Part shown: positions 28,628 through 36,703 of the stretch, piece after piece
Position numbering within the stretch: position 1 is the stretch's first letter
Layout: every line of letters begins with the position of its first letter
From: Candidatus Poribacteria bacterium
GTDB taxonomy: Bacteria > Poribacteria > WGA-4E > PCPOR2b
Assembly (NCBI GenBank): GCA_022826645.1
Contig: JAJDUM010000019.1
Coordinates: 1 to 64,000, forward strand
DNA: 64,000 nucleotides
Direction of reading: 5' to 3'
The notes under the pieces: generated by a model
What the model was told of the DNA's origin: nothing
Databases searched by the model: none
The model's input: the letters and a program-made list of their open reading frames with translations, nothing else
Program-made: the position numbers and the translations under genes

Positions 28628-28876
28628 TTAAGCGGTAGCCACATCAATAAACGCTGCTGTTGACGCTGGCCGTGGAACAGCAACGCCATCTTCTCGCAGT
28701 CCTTCGATATGAAATTGAATCGCTTCTGTAATCAATCCGCGCACCTCTTCCATTGTCTCGCCTATTGCGACACAGCCGGGGAGGTCAGGCACATAGGCAC
28801 CGCAACTGTTTGCCTCTTTTTCAAAAACAACTAGGTATTGTATAACCTTTGGTGCTAGCGAGAAAGTCGTTTCCAT
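28628..28876 (-). CDS. hicB: Orphan HicB-family antitoxin-like protein
   Basis: About 82 residues. The HicB core is clear: YLVVFEKEANSCGAYVPDLP followed by GCVAIGETMEEVRGLITEAI, a partial RNase H-like fold. HicB normally neutralises the HicA mRNA interferase encoded next to it, but no HicA frame is visible on either side. It may be a solitary regulator or a leftover. There is no C-terminal DNA-binding domain. The start could be the ATG (28876) or an in-frame TTG (28885); neither has a clear ribosome-binding site. Confidence 0.75.
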   Translation of the reverse strand: METTFSLAPKVIQYLVVFEKEANSCGAYVPDLPGCVAIGETMEEVRGLITEAIQFHIEGLREDGVAVPRPASTAAFIDVATA

Positions 28877-29070
28877 ATTGTTCAAGTTGAAAATTCCGAT
28901 TTATCCGGGAGTTCATTGGTTCACTATAGGCGATCTTAGAATTAATGGAATACTCCAACCCGAACTGCATTGCCCCCAGGCCCGGTAGGGGCGGGTTCTA
29001 ATCGCACCGGCGCAGTTGGAAACAGCGCCTACCATACACGAGGAGCGAAAGCATCTATCTGTTTTTAGGA

Positions 29071-29098
29071 GTTACGGCACACGGAGTGTGCCTACTAC
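29071..29098. repeat. Repeat D, copy 1
   Basis: GTTACGGCACACGGAGTGTGCC then TACTAC; arms GGCACAC/GTGTGCC form a perfect stem. It is preceded by TAGGA, so its start matches the terminal repeat of element E. Other intact copies are near 43420-43448 and 50509-50535. Confidence 0.75.
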
Positions 29099-29139
29099 CT
29101 TTGCCGCCTATAGGATATTTGTTTATCCGTGTACTATAG

Positions 29140-29230
29140 ACATGTCGCCGCTCCCCGATAAATCGAGGACTCGTCGGGATTCTCGGAACGGAACAGGCGG
29201 GATTCAAAGCAACTGGGGCTAAATGAACCA
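29140..29230. repeat. Repeat C interrupted by repeat B
   Basis: ACATGTCGCC (left half of C) is followed by about 65 bp of repeat-B sequence (CCCCGATAAATCGAGGAC, TCTCGGAACGG, ACAGGCGGGATTCAAAGC) and then by GGGGCTAAATGAACCA, the right half of C plus its usual flank. The breakpoint is at the centre of the C palindrome. Confidence 0.75.
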
Positions 29231-29333
29231 ATGATTTTCAGTCCTGATTCGTTCCCGATAATTGGGAGAACAGCATTTCACACATCACGTTTCAGGTTAT
29301 CAATAGCTGCAAACTAGCACCATTGGTTCACAA
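29224..29333. repeat. Repeat H with inverted ends
   Basis: Begins GAACCAATGATTTTC and ends AGCACCATTGGTTC, giving inverted GAACCAATG termini. The body includes a TTATCAATAGCTGCAAACT block. Related copies occur at about 28561-28623 and, in the opposite orientation, about 34075-34135. Confidence 0.6.
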
Positions 29334-29889
29334 TTGTCGTTGAGTCAGAATAGCGGTATAATCCTATCTGAGCAATGGGAGGAAACACGCCCGTGGTTAT
29401 TATAAATTCTACCATAAAATTGCTCTTTTGGGAAGATAATATCCTTGCACAGAACGAAGAAGTATTGTCAAGCCAATCCCTATCCCATCAGATCACTTCG
29501 CTTCTATCGTCAGCGCAGATATTAGCGGCAGACATCCTGTAAGGCGGAAAAAGTAACACATATAGTTTATCTTGTCAAGCACTGCTCCCGACTTCCGTAG
29601 GGTCATTTAATTCTCCCTGTTATTGTCTGAATCACAGATAAACACGGATTAACAGATTACACGGATAAGAGATCCCCACGACAACCCCGATAAATCGGGA
29701 TTTCGCTGACGCTCAACTGGCATAAGAACGCGCAATGAATTGCGCTGCTACAAACTGTGGGGCAGTATGCCCCGCCCCGATAAATCGGGATGCCAGCACC
29801 TCCGGATTCAGGGGATTCCGAAATCAGTCAAAAAATGGAAAACTATGGTAGATCTTAGAATTGCTGATACACTTTCAATGCAAAATCAA

Positions 29890-29916
29890 CCCCCTAAATC
29901 CCCCTTGTCAGGGGGA
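29890..29916. repeat. Dispersed palindromic repeat A, copy 2
   Basis: Same core as copy 1 (CCCCCTAAATCCC then CCTTGTCAGGGGG), preceded by ATGGTAGATCTTAGAATT. Confidence 0.8.
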
Positions 29917-30141
29917 CTTCGGAAACTTCGATCGGGTCGCAGTTATTCGTAAATGTCTCCTTATTTCTTGTGTTTACTATAAATAGCCCTACCAGCTTCC
30001 CTCCGTACATTTCCCAAACTATTTTGAACAGCTAGATAGCAATTGATGTTAAGATAATCTGTATAAGAAACCTACCAGTAATTATTACCAGGGCTAACTT
30101 CGACCAAACGACACACATACCTTCGCAGAGGATAACAGCTT

Positions 30142-31329
30142 ATGAGATGGGTGAATGTTCAAGAGATCTATGCTGATGGCAAACACAACGCTTGGCCCGA
30201 CATGTGTCGCTGGCGGAATAGGTATTACGTTATATTTAACTCCGGTGGGGTGGGTCACGCAAATGGCCATTCCATTTGCCTCCTGTCTTCAACCGATGGC
30301 GAGCGGTGGGAGAAGGTGATCGAACTCCCCTCAATGGAGTGGACCGTGTCAACTGATGCCACACGCGGTGCGCTGTGTCCTAAACTGTTACCGACCGAGG
30401 ACCGGCTTATTGTGATGTTCTACTACTACACCCCCGGAGATACCAACACGTCGGAGGAACAGAAGCAGCAACTCAAGAACCGATGGTTGGAACTCAACGG
30501 CTCTGAGCAGAGTTTCCAGCGTTGGATTGGTCATCACGATGTATCGTTTCAGACGGGGCTCACATTTACGGAAGACGGTCATACCTTCTCACCGCCGCAA
30601 CCGTTGTTCGGTCCAAGTTGGCGTGTCTGGCGACCGCATACCTTCGACGGTCGGCACTATGTTATCGGCTTTCGATGCCATGGTCAATCTTGGGAGATCA
30701 GCCCGGAGTTAGAACGCATGATTCCGGTTGCGGATTCGATTGAAATGTTTGAAAGCGCGTCTCTGTTTGCGTCTGAAGATGGGCTTCAATGGTCATGGGT
30801 TAGCGATATCGGCGTTGATGATAACGATGAGCCAGATTTTGACTTCACTGCGGAAGGTCGCATGTTAGCCGTCAGTCGAACCGGCGCGTCATTGAGCGAG
30901 GATCGTCCTGCTATGGCATACGTGAGCGATCCGCCCTACACAGATTGGCGCAGATTAACATTGAGCGCGCCGCTGAACTCTCCCGCAGTCCGGCGTGTAG
31001 GAGATCAATGGGTGGTCGCCGGTCGTGCGTTGGTACCAGGATCCGAGAGGCCCGCTCGGTTTGCTCCTGACACAGCGTTCGACGCGTATGGTCCCACCCG
31101 CTTGTGGTTACTCGATGACCAGAGCGGTAAACTGACGGAAGGTGTCACATTGCCGAGTTGGGGTGACAGCGCATATCCGGGGATTGAGGTGACGGATGAG
31201 GGGGATCTGTTAGTGGTCTACTATTCATGCTCTGAGACAATTGACGCCAACCTCCTGATGGGACCGGGACCGCTACCGGGGAAATATGCCCCAACCTCGA
31301 TTTATCTTGCCCGCGTGGTTATGGAGTGA
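30142..31329 (+). CDS. Sialidase-fold (beta-propeller) protein
   Basis: A 395-residue cytoplasmic-looking protein (no signal peptide). Asp-box-like repeats typical of sialidase propellers are visible: SSTDGERWEKV (about 49-59), FTEDGHTF (about 145-152) and ASEDGLQWSWV (about 210-220). Sialidases cleave terminal sialic acids, but many such propellers act on other glycans or none, and I cannot confirm the catalytic Arg triad. Flanked by repeat-rich DNA; the SDR gene downstream is a possible partner. Confidence 0.65.
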   Translation: MRWVNVQEIYADGKHNAWPDMCRWRNRYYVIFNSGGVGHANGHSICLLSSTDGERWEKVIELPSMEWTVSTDATRGALCPKLLPTEDRLIVMFYYYTPGDTNTSEEQKQQLKNRWLELNGSEQSFQRWIGHHDVSFQTGLTFTEDGHTFSPPQPLFGPSWRVWRPHTFDGRHYVIGFRCHGQSWEISPELERMIPVADSIEMFESASLFASEDGLQWSWVSDIGVDDNDEPDFDFTAEGRMLAVSRTGASLSEDRPAMAYVSDPPYTDWRRLTLSAPLNSPAVRRVGDQWVVAGRALVPGSERPARFAPDTAFDAYGPTRLWLLDDQSGKLTEGVTLPSWGDSAYPGIEVTDEGDLLVVYYSCSETIDANLLMGPGPLPGKYAPTSIYLARVVME

Positions 31330-31907
31330 ACCGAGGGTGATTTTCTTGCCTGAGTCGACGGTGCCGTGCTATTATCACGCAAGTTGGGTCTCCGAACCTT
31401 TGTTCACGTATCAGATAGTGGACCTTAGAATTAATGAGACACGCCAAACCGGTGCGGTTAGAAACCGCACCTACCGGGCCTGGGGGCGATGCGGGGCAGT
31501 TAGGAAACCGCACCTACCAGGGAGCGAAGGTGTTTATCTGTTTTTAGAATTCACTAAGAGATGATTTTGGACCTCTATAGATTGATTATCCAAAATCGAT
31601 GTTTTAGCGTCGAGATCTGAATCTCGACCTATGCCGTTCCGCCCCGATAAATCGGGATTCAAAACAACTGGCCTGATGCAGAATAATACGTAATGATAAA
31701 CGGAGATCCGATCTGTGCTTCCTGCAAAGTACGCTTATCATGCTGGTCTGCGGAGCTATGGGTCGGGCAAGATGCCCGACCTACGGGTGTGAGTGGAGGT
31801 TACGGCAAACGGAGTCCCGATGAATCCCCGATATATCGGGACAGGCGAGACAAGAGGGGAAGGCGGGACTTAAAGCGATATGCCTACTACTTAGGAGGAG
31901 GTAGACA
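31330..31907. other. Repeat-rich intergenic region before the SDR gene
   Basis: No gene seen. It contains a G/C-rich repeat with paired GCGGTTAGAAACCGCACCTA units (about 31456-31530), a repeat-B core near 31644 and a repeat D split by repeat B (31799-31891) ending just before the SDR ribosome-binding site. Confidence 0.6.
31799..31891. repeat. Repeat D interrupted by repeat B
   Basis: TTACGGCAAACGGAGT (left D) is followed by about 63 bp with repeat-B features (CCCGATGAATCCCCGAT, ATCGGGACAGGCGAGA, AAGGCGGGACTTAAAGCGA), then TATGCCTACTACT (right D). The split is at the centre of the D palindrome. Confidence 0.75.
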
Positions 31908-32705
31908 GTGCCAAGGTATGAACTAGATGGACAGGTCGCCATTGTAACGGGTGGCGGACGCGGGATTGGCAGAGCGACTGCGCTGCGGCTAGCTCGCGAA
32001 GGCGCGAGTGTTACAGTTGCGGATATCGATGAAGCAAATGCAAATCAGGTTGTGGCAGAAATCGAATCAGATGGTGGGACTGCCCACGCGTGCACAGTAG
32101 ACGTAACAGACAGAGCCGATACGGAGCGGATGGTGTCCGAAACAGTAGATCGGTTTAGTAGATTGGATATTCTGGTCAACAACGCTGGAATTGCTGTTAT
32201 CGCATCGCTGATGGATACCGATGAGGCCGCGTGGGATTCGTTGATGAATGTGAATGCCAAGGGCGTGTTACTCTGTTCTCAGGCGGCAGCCCGACAGATG
32301 ATCGACCAGGGTGACGGGGGAAGGATCATTAACAACGCCTCCGGTGCAGGTAAGATCGCGCCCGGCAGAAGCACACCGCTTGGCGCGTACGCTGCGAGCA
32401 AGCACGCTGTTGTCGCACTCACCAAACAGTTCGGGTTGGAGTTGTCATCGCATGGGATTTTGGTCAACTGCGTGTGTCCCGGTATTGTGGACACATCGAT
32501 GTGGGACCTGATTGACCGTGAAGTCGCGCGGTTGGAAGGTGTGCCGGTCGGTTCGGTGAAGGCGCGCGCAGCGGCTGGTATTCCAGTTGGACGGATTCAG
32601 CAGCCGGAGGATGTCGCCAACCTGATCGCGTATCTCGCATCATCAGATGCAAGCTATATCACCGCACAAGCGCTTAATGTGTCCGGTGGAATGTTGCCGT
32701 ATTGA
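31908..32705 (+). CDS. SDR family oxidoreductase
   Basis: A 265-residue classical short-chain dehydrogenase. The cofactor motif TGGGRGIGRA (about 14-23), NNAGIA, the catalytic Tyr-x-x-x-Lys in YAASKHAVV and the C-terminal ALNVSGGM are present. Reduces or oxidises a carbonyl or alcohol; the substrate is unknown (3-oxoacyl-ACP reductase or sugar dehydrogenase type). The start is a GTG with AGGAGG at 8 nt, and that site lies directly after an interrupted repeat D. Confidence 0.9.
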   Translation: MPRYELDGQVAIVTGGGRGIGRATALRLAREGASVTVADIDEANANQVVAEIESDGGTAHACTVDVTDRADTERMVSETVDRFSRLDILVNNAGIAVIASLMDTDEAAWDSLMNVNAKGVLLCSQAAARQMIDQGDGGRIINNASGAGKIAPGRSTPLGAYAASKHAVVALTKQFGLELSSHGILVNCVCPGIVDTSMWDLIDREVARLEGVPVGSVKARAAAGIPVGRIQQPEDVANLIAYLASSDASYITAQALNVSGGMLPY

Positions 32706-32775
32706 TCTCGTCGGGATGATATAGGTTCATTTATGGCAGATTTTAGAGTTACTTAGACATTCCCAGTGCAGAGCT

Positions 32776-32850
32776 AACCCCCTAAATCCCGCCCCCGATA
32801 AATCCCCGATGAATCGGGACAGGCGGGATGTACCACTTGTCAGGGGGACT
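32776..32850. repeat. Repeat A interrupted by repeat B
   Basis: AACCCCCTAAATCCC (left A), 45 bp of repeat B (GCCCCCGATAAATCCCCGAT, GAATCGGGACAGGCGGGAT), then CTTGTCAGGGGGACT (right A). Removing the insert restores the intact A sequence seen at 29890. Confidence 0.85.
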
Positions 32851-33020
32851 TTGGCAACCTCGCGAAGGATGGAGTGGCGTCATTCGGAAATCGGTCAGAA
32901 AGTGGAAAACTAAATAGCCTTAGAGACGATGGAAAAGTTCTTGCCCTCAAGCGTGAAATCGGTTATCCTTTTTGGACGGTCCCACTATTTTCTAATCCGC
33001 CATTTTTCGAAGGAGAGAAG

Positions 33021-34052
33021 ATGACGCAACATGCATTCCCCCTAATTGAGGTGTCCGGCGACGCGTATCAGATGGGTTACCAGCACGGGGATCAGGCGGC
33101 AGATCTGGTGCAAAAGTATCTGTTGTGGATTGAGCGACTAACGGGTAAGTCGAGGCAGTTACTGGCTCAGAACGCGATGGCTTTTCTCCCCATGATGGAG
33201 AAACTCAGCCCCGCATTCGTGGAAGAGGTTAGAGGACTCGCGGACGGGGCAGGGATCAGTTTTGAAGAGGCGGTGCTTTGTCAGGCACGCGCCGAAGCAG
33301 CCCGGGTGCACGAAGGGGGATGCACCGCATTTGCGCTCACCGGTTCAGCCACCGCGGACGGTCTACCGTTGACGGGCCAGAACCAAGATCTGGAGCCGGA
33401 ATACGGGGATGTGGCGATTCTGCTCCACGTCAAGCCGACCGACGGTCGTCCCAGAGCCTTGATATTTACGTTTGCCGGACAGCTCGGTTACTCGGGAGTG
33501 AACGAGTACGGATTGGCGCACTTCGCCAACGCCCTGTATGATTTCGAGTGGAGTATGGGGATTCCCCACTATCCGCTCAAACGTGTCATGTTAGAGCAGT
33601 CAAATGTCGAGGACTGTATTGAACTCTTGAAAGCGCATCGGACCTGCTCGGCGGCAAACGCGGTAATCTGCGATGGCGAAGGTAACATCGGCGACGTAGA
33701 GGTCCGTCCTGAAGGAATAGCATCCTTTGAGGATGAGCATTCAGACTGCCGTCTGCACACCAACCACTACTTGACCTCCCCGTTTGTAGATTACGAAACC
33801 CATTCGCTGCCAGACTCTTGCCCGCGACTTGACCGCATCCGAGTGTTAGTTCGAGAGCAGTGGGGTAAGATTACTGTCGACACCTTGAAACACATTCTCG
33901 CAGACCACCAAGGCAATCCGGGGGGTATCTGTCGGCACGGGGAACAGAATATGCACTCAATTTCTGGCTACATCGCCGAACCGGCAAAGAAGGTGCTGCA
34001 CGTGCGTCGGGGGCACGGCTGTCTGGGCACTTGGCAGACTTACTCGGTATAG
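33021..34052 (+). CDS. C45-family acyltransferase/hydrolase (isopenicillin N acyltransferase-like)
   Basis: About 343 residues, an Ntn-hydrolase-fold enzyme of the C45 peptidase family. The N-terminal GDAYQMGYQHGDQAADLV motif and the nucleophile region EGGCTAFALTGSA (Cys about 100, with presumed self-cleavage before it) are characteristic, as are GQNQDLEP and GHGCLGTWQTYSV at the end. Members hydrolyse or transfer acyl groups on amides; the substrate is unknown. I chose the ATG at 33021 because AAGGAGAG lies just before it. The longer frame starts upstream in repeat-adjacent DNA without such a site. It lies between two SDR genes. Confidence 0.82.
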   Translation: MTQHAFPLIEVSGDAYQMGYQHGDQAADLVQKYLLWIERLTGKSRQLLAQNAMAFLPMMEKLSPAFVEEVRGLADGAGISFEEAVLCQARAEAARVHEGGCTAFALTGSATADGLPLTGQNQDLEPEYGDVAILLHVKPTDGRPRALIFTFAGQLGYSGVNEYGLAHFANALYDFEWSMGIPHYPLKRVMLEQSNVEDCIELLKAHRTCSAANAVICDGEGNIGDVEVRPEGIASFEDEHSDCRLHTNHYLTSPFVDYETHSLPDSCPRLDRIRVLVREQWGKITVDTLKHILADHQGNPGGICRHGEQNMHSISGYIAEPAKKVLHVRRGHGCLGTWQTYSV

Positions 34053-34138
34053 GCTAACCGATGGTGTGAATCTGCAGCTGTTGATAACGTGAAACGTAAT
34101 GCGTGAAACGTGAAAATCATTGGCTTATCAGTTCATTT

Positions 34139-34207
34139 AGCCCCAGAGGGGCCACATGTCTATAGTACACGGATAAATAAATAGCGTAAGCCCCAGAGGG
34201 GCGACAT
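34139..34207. repeat. Paired repeat C, reverse orientation
   Basis: Two reverse-oriented copies (AGCCCCAGAGGGGCCACATGT and GCCCCAGAGGGGCGACATGT) separated by about 30 nt. A part of repeat H lies upstream. The spacer contains a TACACGGATAAATAAATAG block, unlike the other pairs. Confidence 0.7.
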
Positions 34208-34346
34208 GTGTATCCCAAAGGAGGAACGTAAGAAGAATGAATGAACTAATGAACTCCCCGACTTAAACGATGTGGAAAAGACCCCCTCACCAACTCGTAC
34301 CAAAGGTTAATGACGCTTGAGATTCTTCTGTTGGAGGAAGTAATAG

Positions 34347-35126
34347 ATGCAACTTAAAGGTAAAACAGCAATCATTACCGGAGCGGCGGGCGGTATCGGT
34401 CGTGCTACAGTGCTCCGATTTGCTCAAGAGGGCGCGCAGGTCGTAGCTGCGGACATTCAGGGGGAAGGAGCCGAGGAAACAGCTCATATCGCAGGCGCGG
34501 ATTATCCCGATGCAGTTATCGCCCATACGGTCGATGTCAGTAAAGGGGATCAGGTAGAACGGCTTATCTCTGAAACGGTCTCACACTTCGGGAAGCTGGA
34601 CGTTATCTTCAGCAACGCCGCTATCATGCGCGACGGTTCGGTGGTAGACTTGCCCGAATCGGACTGGGACACGCTTTTCGATGCGAACGTTAAAGGCGCG
34701 TTTCTCTGCGGGAAATATGGGATCCCGGCTATGCGTCAAGGCGGAGGTGGCTCGTTTATCATCACGGCATCAGTCAACAGCTTCTATGCAGAATCAGACA
34801 TCGCGGGTTATTGCGCCACTAAAGGAGCGGTCCTGCAACTCACGCGGGCAATGGCAATCGACCACGGACCGGAAGGGGTACGCGTCAACTGTATTTGTCC
34901 CGGCTGGATTGAGACGGCGATGTCGCAGCCGTTCTTGGAGGAAAACCCGGAGGGTCGGGAGTTTGCTGGTACAATCGCGCCGGTGGGACGGATTGGTCAA
35001 CCTGACGATGTAGCAGGGGTAGCGGTCTTCCTTGCGAGTGATGCGTCTCGGTTTGTCACCGGAGCGGCTTATACGGTAGATGGCGGTTGGACAGCAGGGA
35101 TGACAAAAGCGCTTGCGCTGATTTAA
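34347..35126 (+). CDS. SDR family oxidoreductase (glucose/3-oxoacyl dehydrogenase-like)
   Basis: A 259-residue short-chain dehydrogenase. TGAAGGIGRATV (about 11-22), SNAAIM, the catalytic Ser-Tyr-Lys set (TASVNSFYAESDIAGYCATKGAV) and CICPGWIETAM are standard. GGAGGAAG lies upstream of the ATG. Substrate unknown. Second SDR flanking the C45 acyltransferase gene. Confidence 0.9.
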   Translation: MQLKGKTAIITGAAGGIGRATVLRFAQEGAQVVAADIQGEGAEETAHIAGADYPDAVIAHTVDVSKGDQVERLISETVSHFGKLDVIFSNAAIMRDGSVVDLPESDWDTLFDANVKGAFLCGKYGIPAMRQGGGGSFIITASVNSFYAESDIAGYCATKGAVLQLTRAMAIDHGPEGVRVNCICPGWIETAMSQPFLEENPEGREFAGTIAPVGRIGQPDDVAGVAVFLASDASRFVTGAAYTVDGGWTAGMTKALALI

Positions 35127-35431
35127 TCGGCGCTGCTCGTTAGCTTGTAGGTCGAATTTCCACAGTCGATAACTAATAGAAATCACCATATTCAGCAAGC
35201 TGCACATGTCGCCCCGTCGGGGCTTGGGGTAATTGGTTTGCCGGTGTTCTATAAACATGCCGCCCCGCTGGGGCTATAAATCAGACAAGTTGAAAATTCT
35301 CATGTATCGGGGAGGTCCGACCTATGGGTATAAGGGTTAACTTTGTCATCCTACATATAACTGGCAACTTCGGTTAGTATAGCACCATTGGTTACAGCAA
35401 ATCCCCGATTCAATGTAAGGAGTAGACGTAA
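35127..35431. other. Gap with paired repeat C
   Basis: No gene seen. Contains a repeat-C pair (35203-35276) with the spacer also present at 26093-26122, and AGCACCATTGGTTA, an end of repeat H, near 35380. Confidence 0.6.
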
Positions 35432-35779
35432 TTGACCAAATATCCGATTCAGAGCACAGTTAAGCGGATCGCCATTAGCGGTATCTCAATGGCAGCAATT
35501 GCCCTTGTCGCACGTCTGATAATACCTCAACCTGGAGGTTCCGGGTGGTTAGCAACTCACTTGATGAGCATCAGCTCTGTAGAGGTAGCCGAGTATTGGA
35601 CATGGGTAAAATGGTTTGAATGGCCATGGTTTGAGTGGCATGTCTATAAGCTTGGTGCCGCGAACGATGGTTCTAGTTTTATAATTGCGCTGGTCACGCT
35701 AAGCACCGGCATCTTTGCCTATTGGTTCTTTTTCTTCAAGAAAAAAGAGCGTACAGATGATTTTGATAGTCTCCATTAA
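35432..35779 (+). CDS. Small membrane protein of unknown function
   Basis: A 115-residue protein not recognised. Two hydrophobic segments (about 14-30 and 84-101) flank a Trp-rich stretch (WTWVKWFEWPWFEWHVY, about 57-73), and the C-terminus is charged (FKKKERTDDFDSLH). The start is a TTG with AAGGAG upstream. The Trp-rich, probably interfacial, stretch is distinctive. Neighbouring 145-residue membrane protein gene lies about 320 nt downstream. Confidence 0.55.
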   Translation: MTKYPIQSTVKRIAISGISMAAIALVARLIIPQPGGSGWLATHLMSISSVEVAEYWTWVKWFEWPWFEWHVYKLGAANDGSSFIIALVTLSTGIFAYWFFFFKKKERTDDFDSLH

Positions 35780-36096
35780 ATAGGCCTTCACCACACTAAA
35801 TTGCAATTCAAAACTCATCCGCATCGTGTTGACCGCAGTAGTATCCAGCAAGGATCTCGAACCTAATTGGACAACTTACAGGTCAGGCACTATATGAACT
35901 GATTCGTGACATTCTCGTATGCATCGGGACACGGGTGAAAGTTCGGTAAGTGGGATATTTTGAAGGAGTGTTGCGTGTTCTCAATTACCTAAAACCTTGA
36001 GTATCCTCAACTTCTGATTATTGATAATATTAGTAAGGCACTCGGTCGTGCCCTTGTCTTTTGTACTATTTCTGTTGCTGAAGGAGAATACCATAA
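35780..36096. other. Intergenic region, nothing recognised
   Basis: I see no gene, repeat family or clear promoter in this stretch, apart from GAAGGAGAA, the ribosome-binding site of the next gene. Confidence 0.5.
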
Positions 36097-36534
36097 ATGG
36101 GCAGAAGATCTGACGATGGTGGACTTATCCTTATCGGAATTGGTATTGCTATTGTTATTGCTGTTGTCGCAGGAGCTTGGGCTATTGTTTTCGGGATTGT
36201 CGTCTTACCCATCTACACTGTCCTCGGCTTATATGCCGGACTGAAGTCTATCGCCGCAATCACGTTTATTACACTGGATAGAGTATTTTACCCCGGATTT
36301 GATGCACCAGTTGTTGTGGTTTGGGCTTGCTGGGGCCTTGTGGGTGGTGCAGCAATTCAAGGGTGCCGGGAAATGAAAACCTACGGGCGAAAAGCGTTGA
36401 TTGGCACTTCACTAGAACGATCAACATGGTCGCGACGGTGCTGGTTATGGCGAAAAGAGATAGCCGTGCTGATTGGCATTTCACCTGTGTTCTTGTTGGT
36501 CCTTGTGAACTTAATCAAAACCTTGACACACTAA
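36097..36534 (+). CDS. Small multi-pass membrane protein of unknown function
   Basis: A 145-residue protein not recognised. Hydrophobic segments at about 10-45 (Gly/Ile/Val-rich, probably two passes), 72-88 and 120-142. A basic loop with two Trp and a Cys (RSTWSRRCWLWRKE) lies before the last one. GAAGGAGAA precedes the ATG. Confidence 0.55.
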   Translation: MGRRSDDGGLILIGIGIAIVIAVVAGAWAIVFGIVVLPIYTVLGLYAGLKSIAAITFITLDRVFYPGFDAPVVVVWACWGLVGGAAIQGCREMKTYGRKALIGTSLERSTWSRRCWLWRKEIAVLIGISPVFLLVLVNLIKTLTH

Positions 36535-36571
36535 GTGCTTGAGGTGTTTTCAAAAGCAACAAAAGGATATT

Positions 36572-36703
36572 ATGACAAATCGATTTTTAATATACCTAAC
36601 CCTGTGGAGTCTATATACAACCGATTGTATGAGTGACACAACGAGAAAAACCAAAGTTAATTCCGCACCGGAAACTAATAATCAGGAGAAAGGAAAGCAA
36701 TGA
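36572..36703 (+). CDS. Small 43-residue ORF overlapping the aminotransferase start
   Basis: Begins MTNRFLIYLTLWSLYTTDC and continues with a polar tail ending EKGKQ. AAAGGA lies 6 nt before its ATG. Its TGA stop overlaps the aminotransferase start (ATGATG), a pattern typical of translational coupling. It could be a leader peptide or a small exported protein; the cysteine at residue 19 is not in a good lipobox. Not recognised. Confidence 0.35.
   Translation: MTNRFLIYLTLWSLYTTDCMSDTTRKTKVNSAPETNNQEKGKQ

Larger units (their letters stand above)
28886..30141. other. Repeat-rich intergenic region
   Basis: I see no supportable gene in 1.25 kb. It contains a G/C-rich repeat with GCCCCCAGGCCCGGTAGG (about 28970), a repeat D (29071-29098), a repeat C split by repeat B (29140-29220), a repeat H (29224-29333), several repeat-B cores (about 29694 and 29770), a fragment of element E (about 29727-29757) and repeat A copy 2 (29890-29916). 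The rest (29340-29640, 29930-30120) shows no recognisable feature. Confidence 0.6.

Noticed and set aside
28400..29200. A HicA toxin partner for HicB
   Set aside because: No short basic frame with the HicA GSH-type motif is seen on either side, so HicB is annotated as an orphan.
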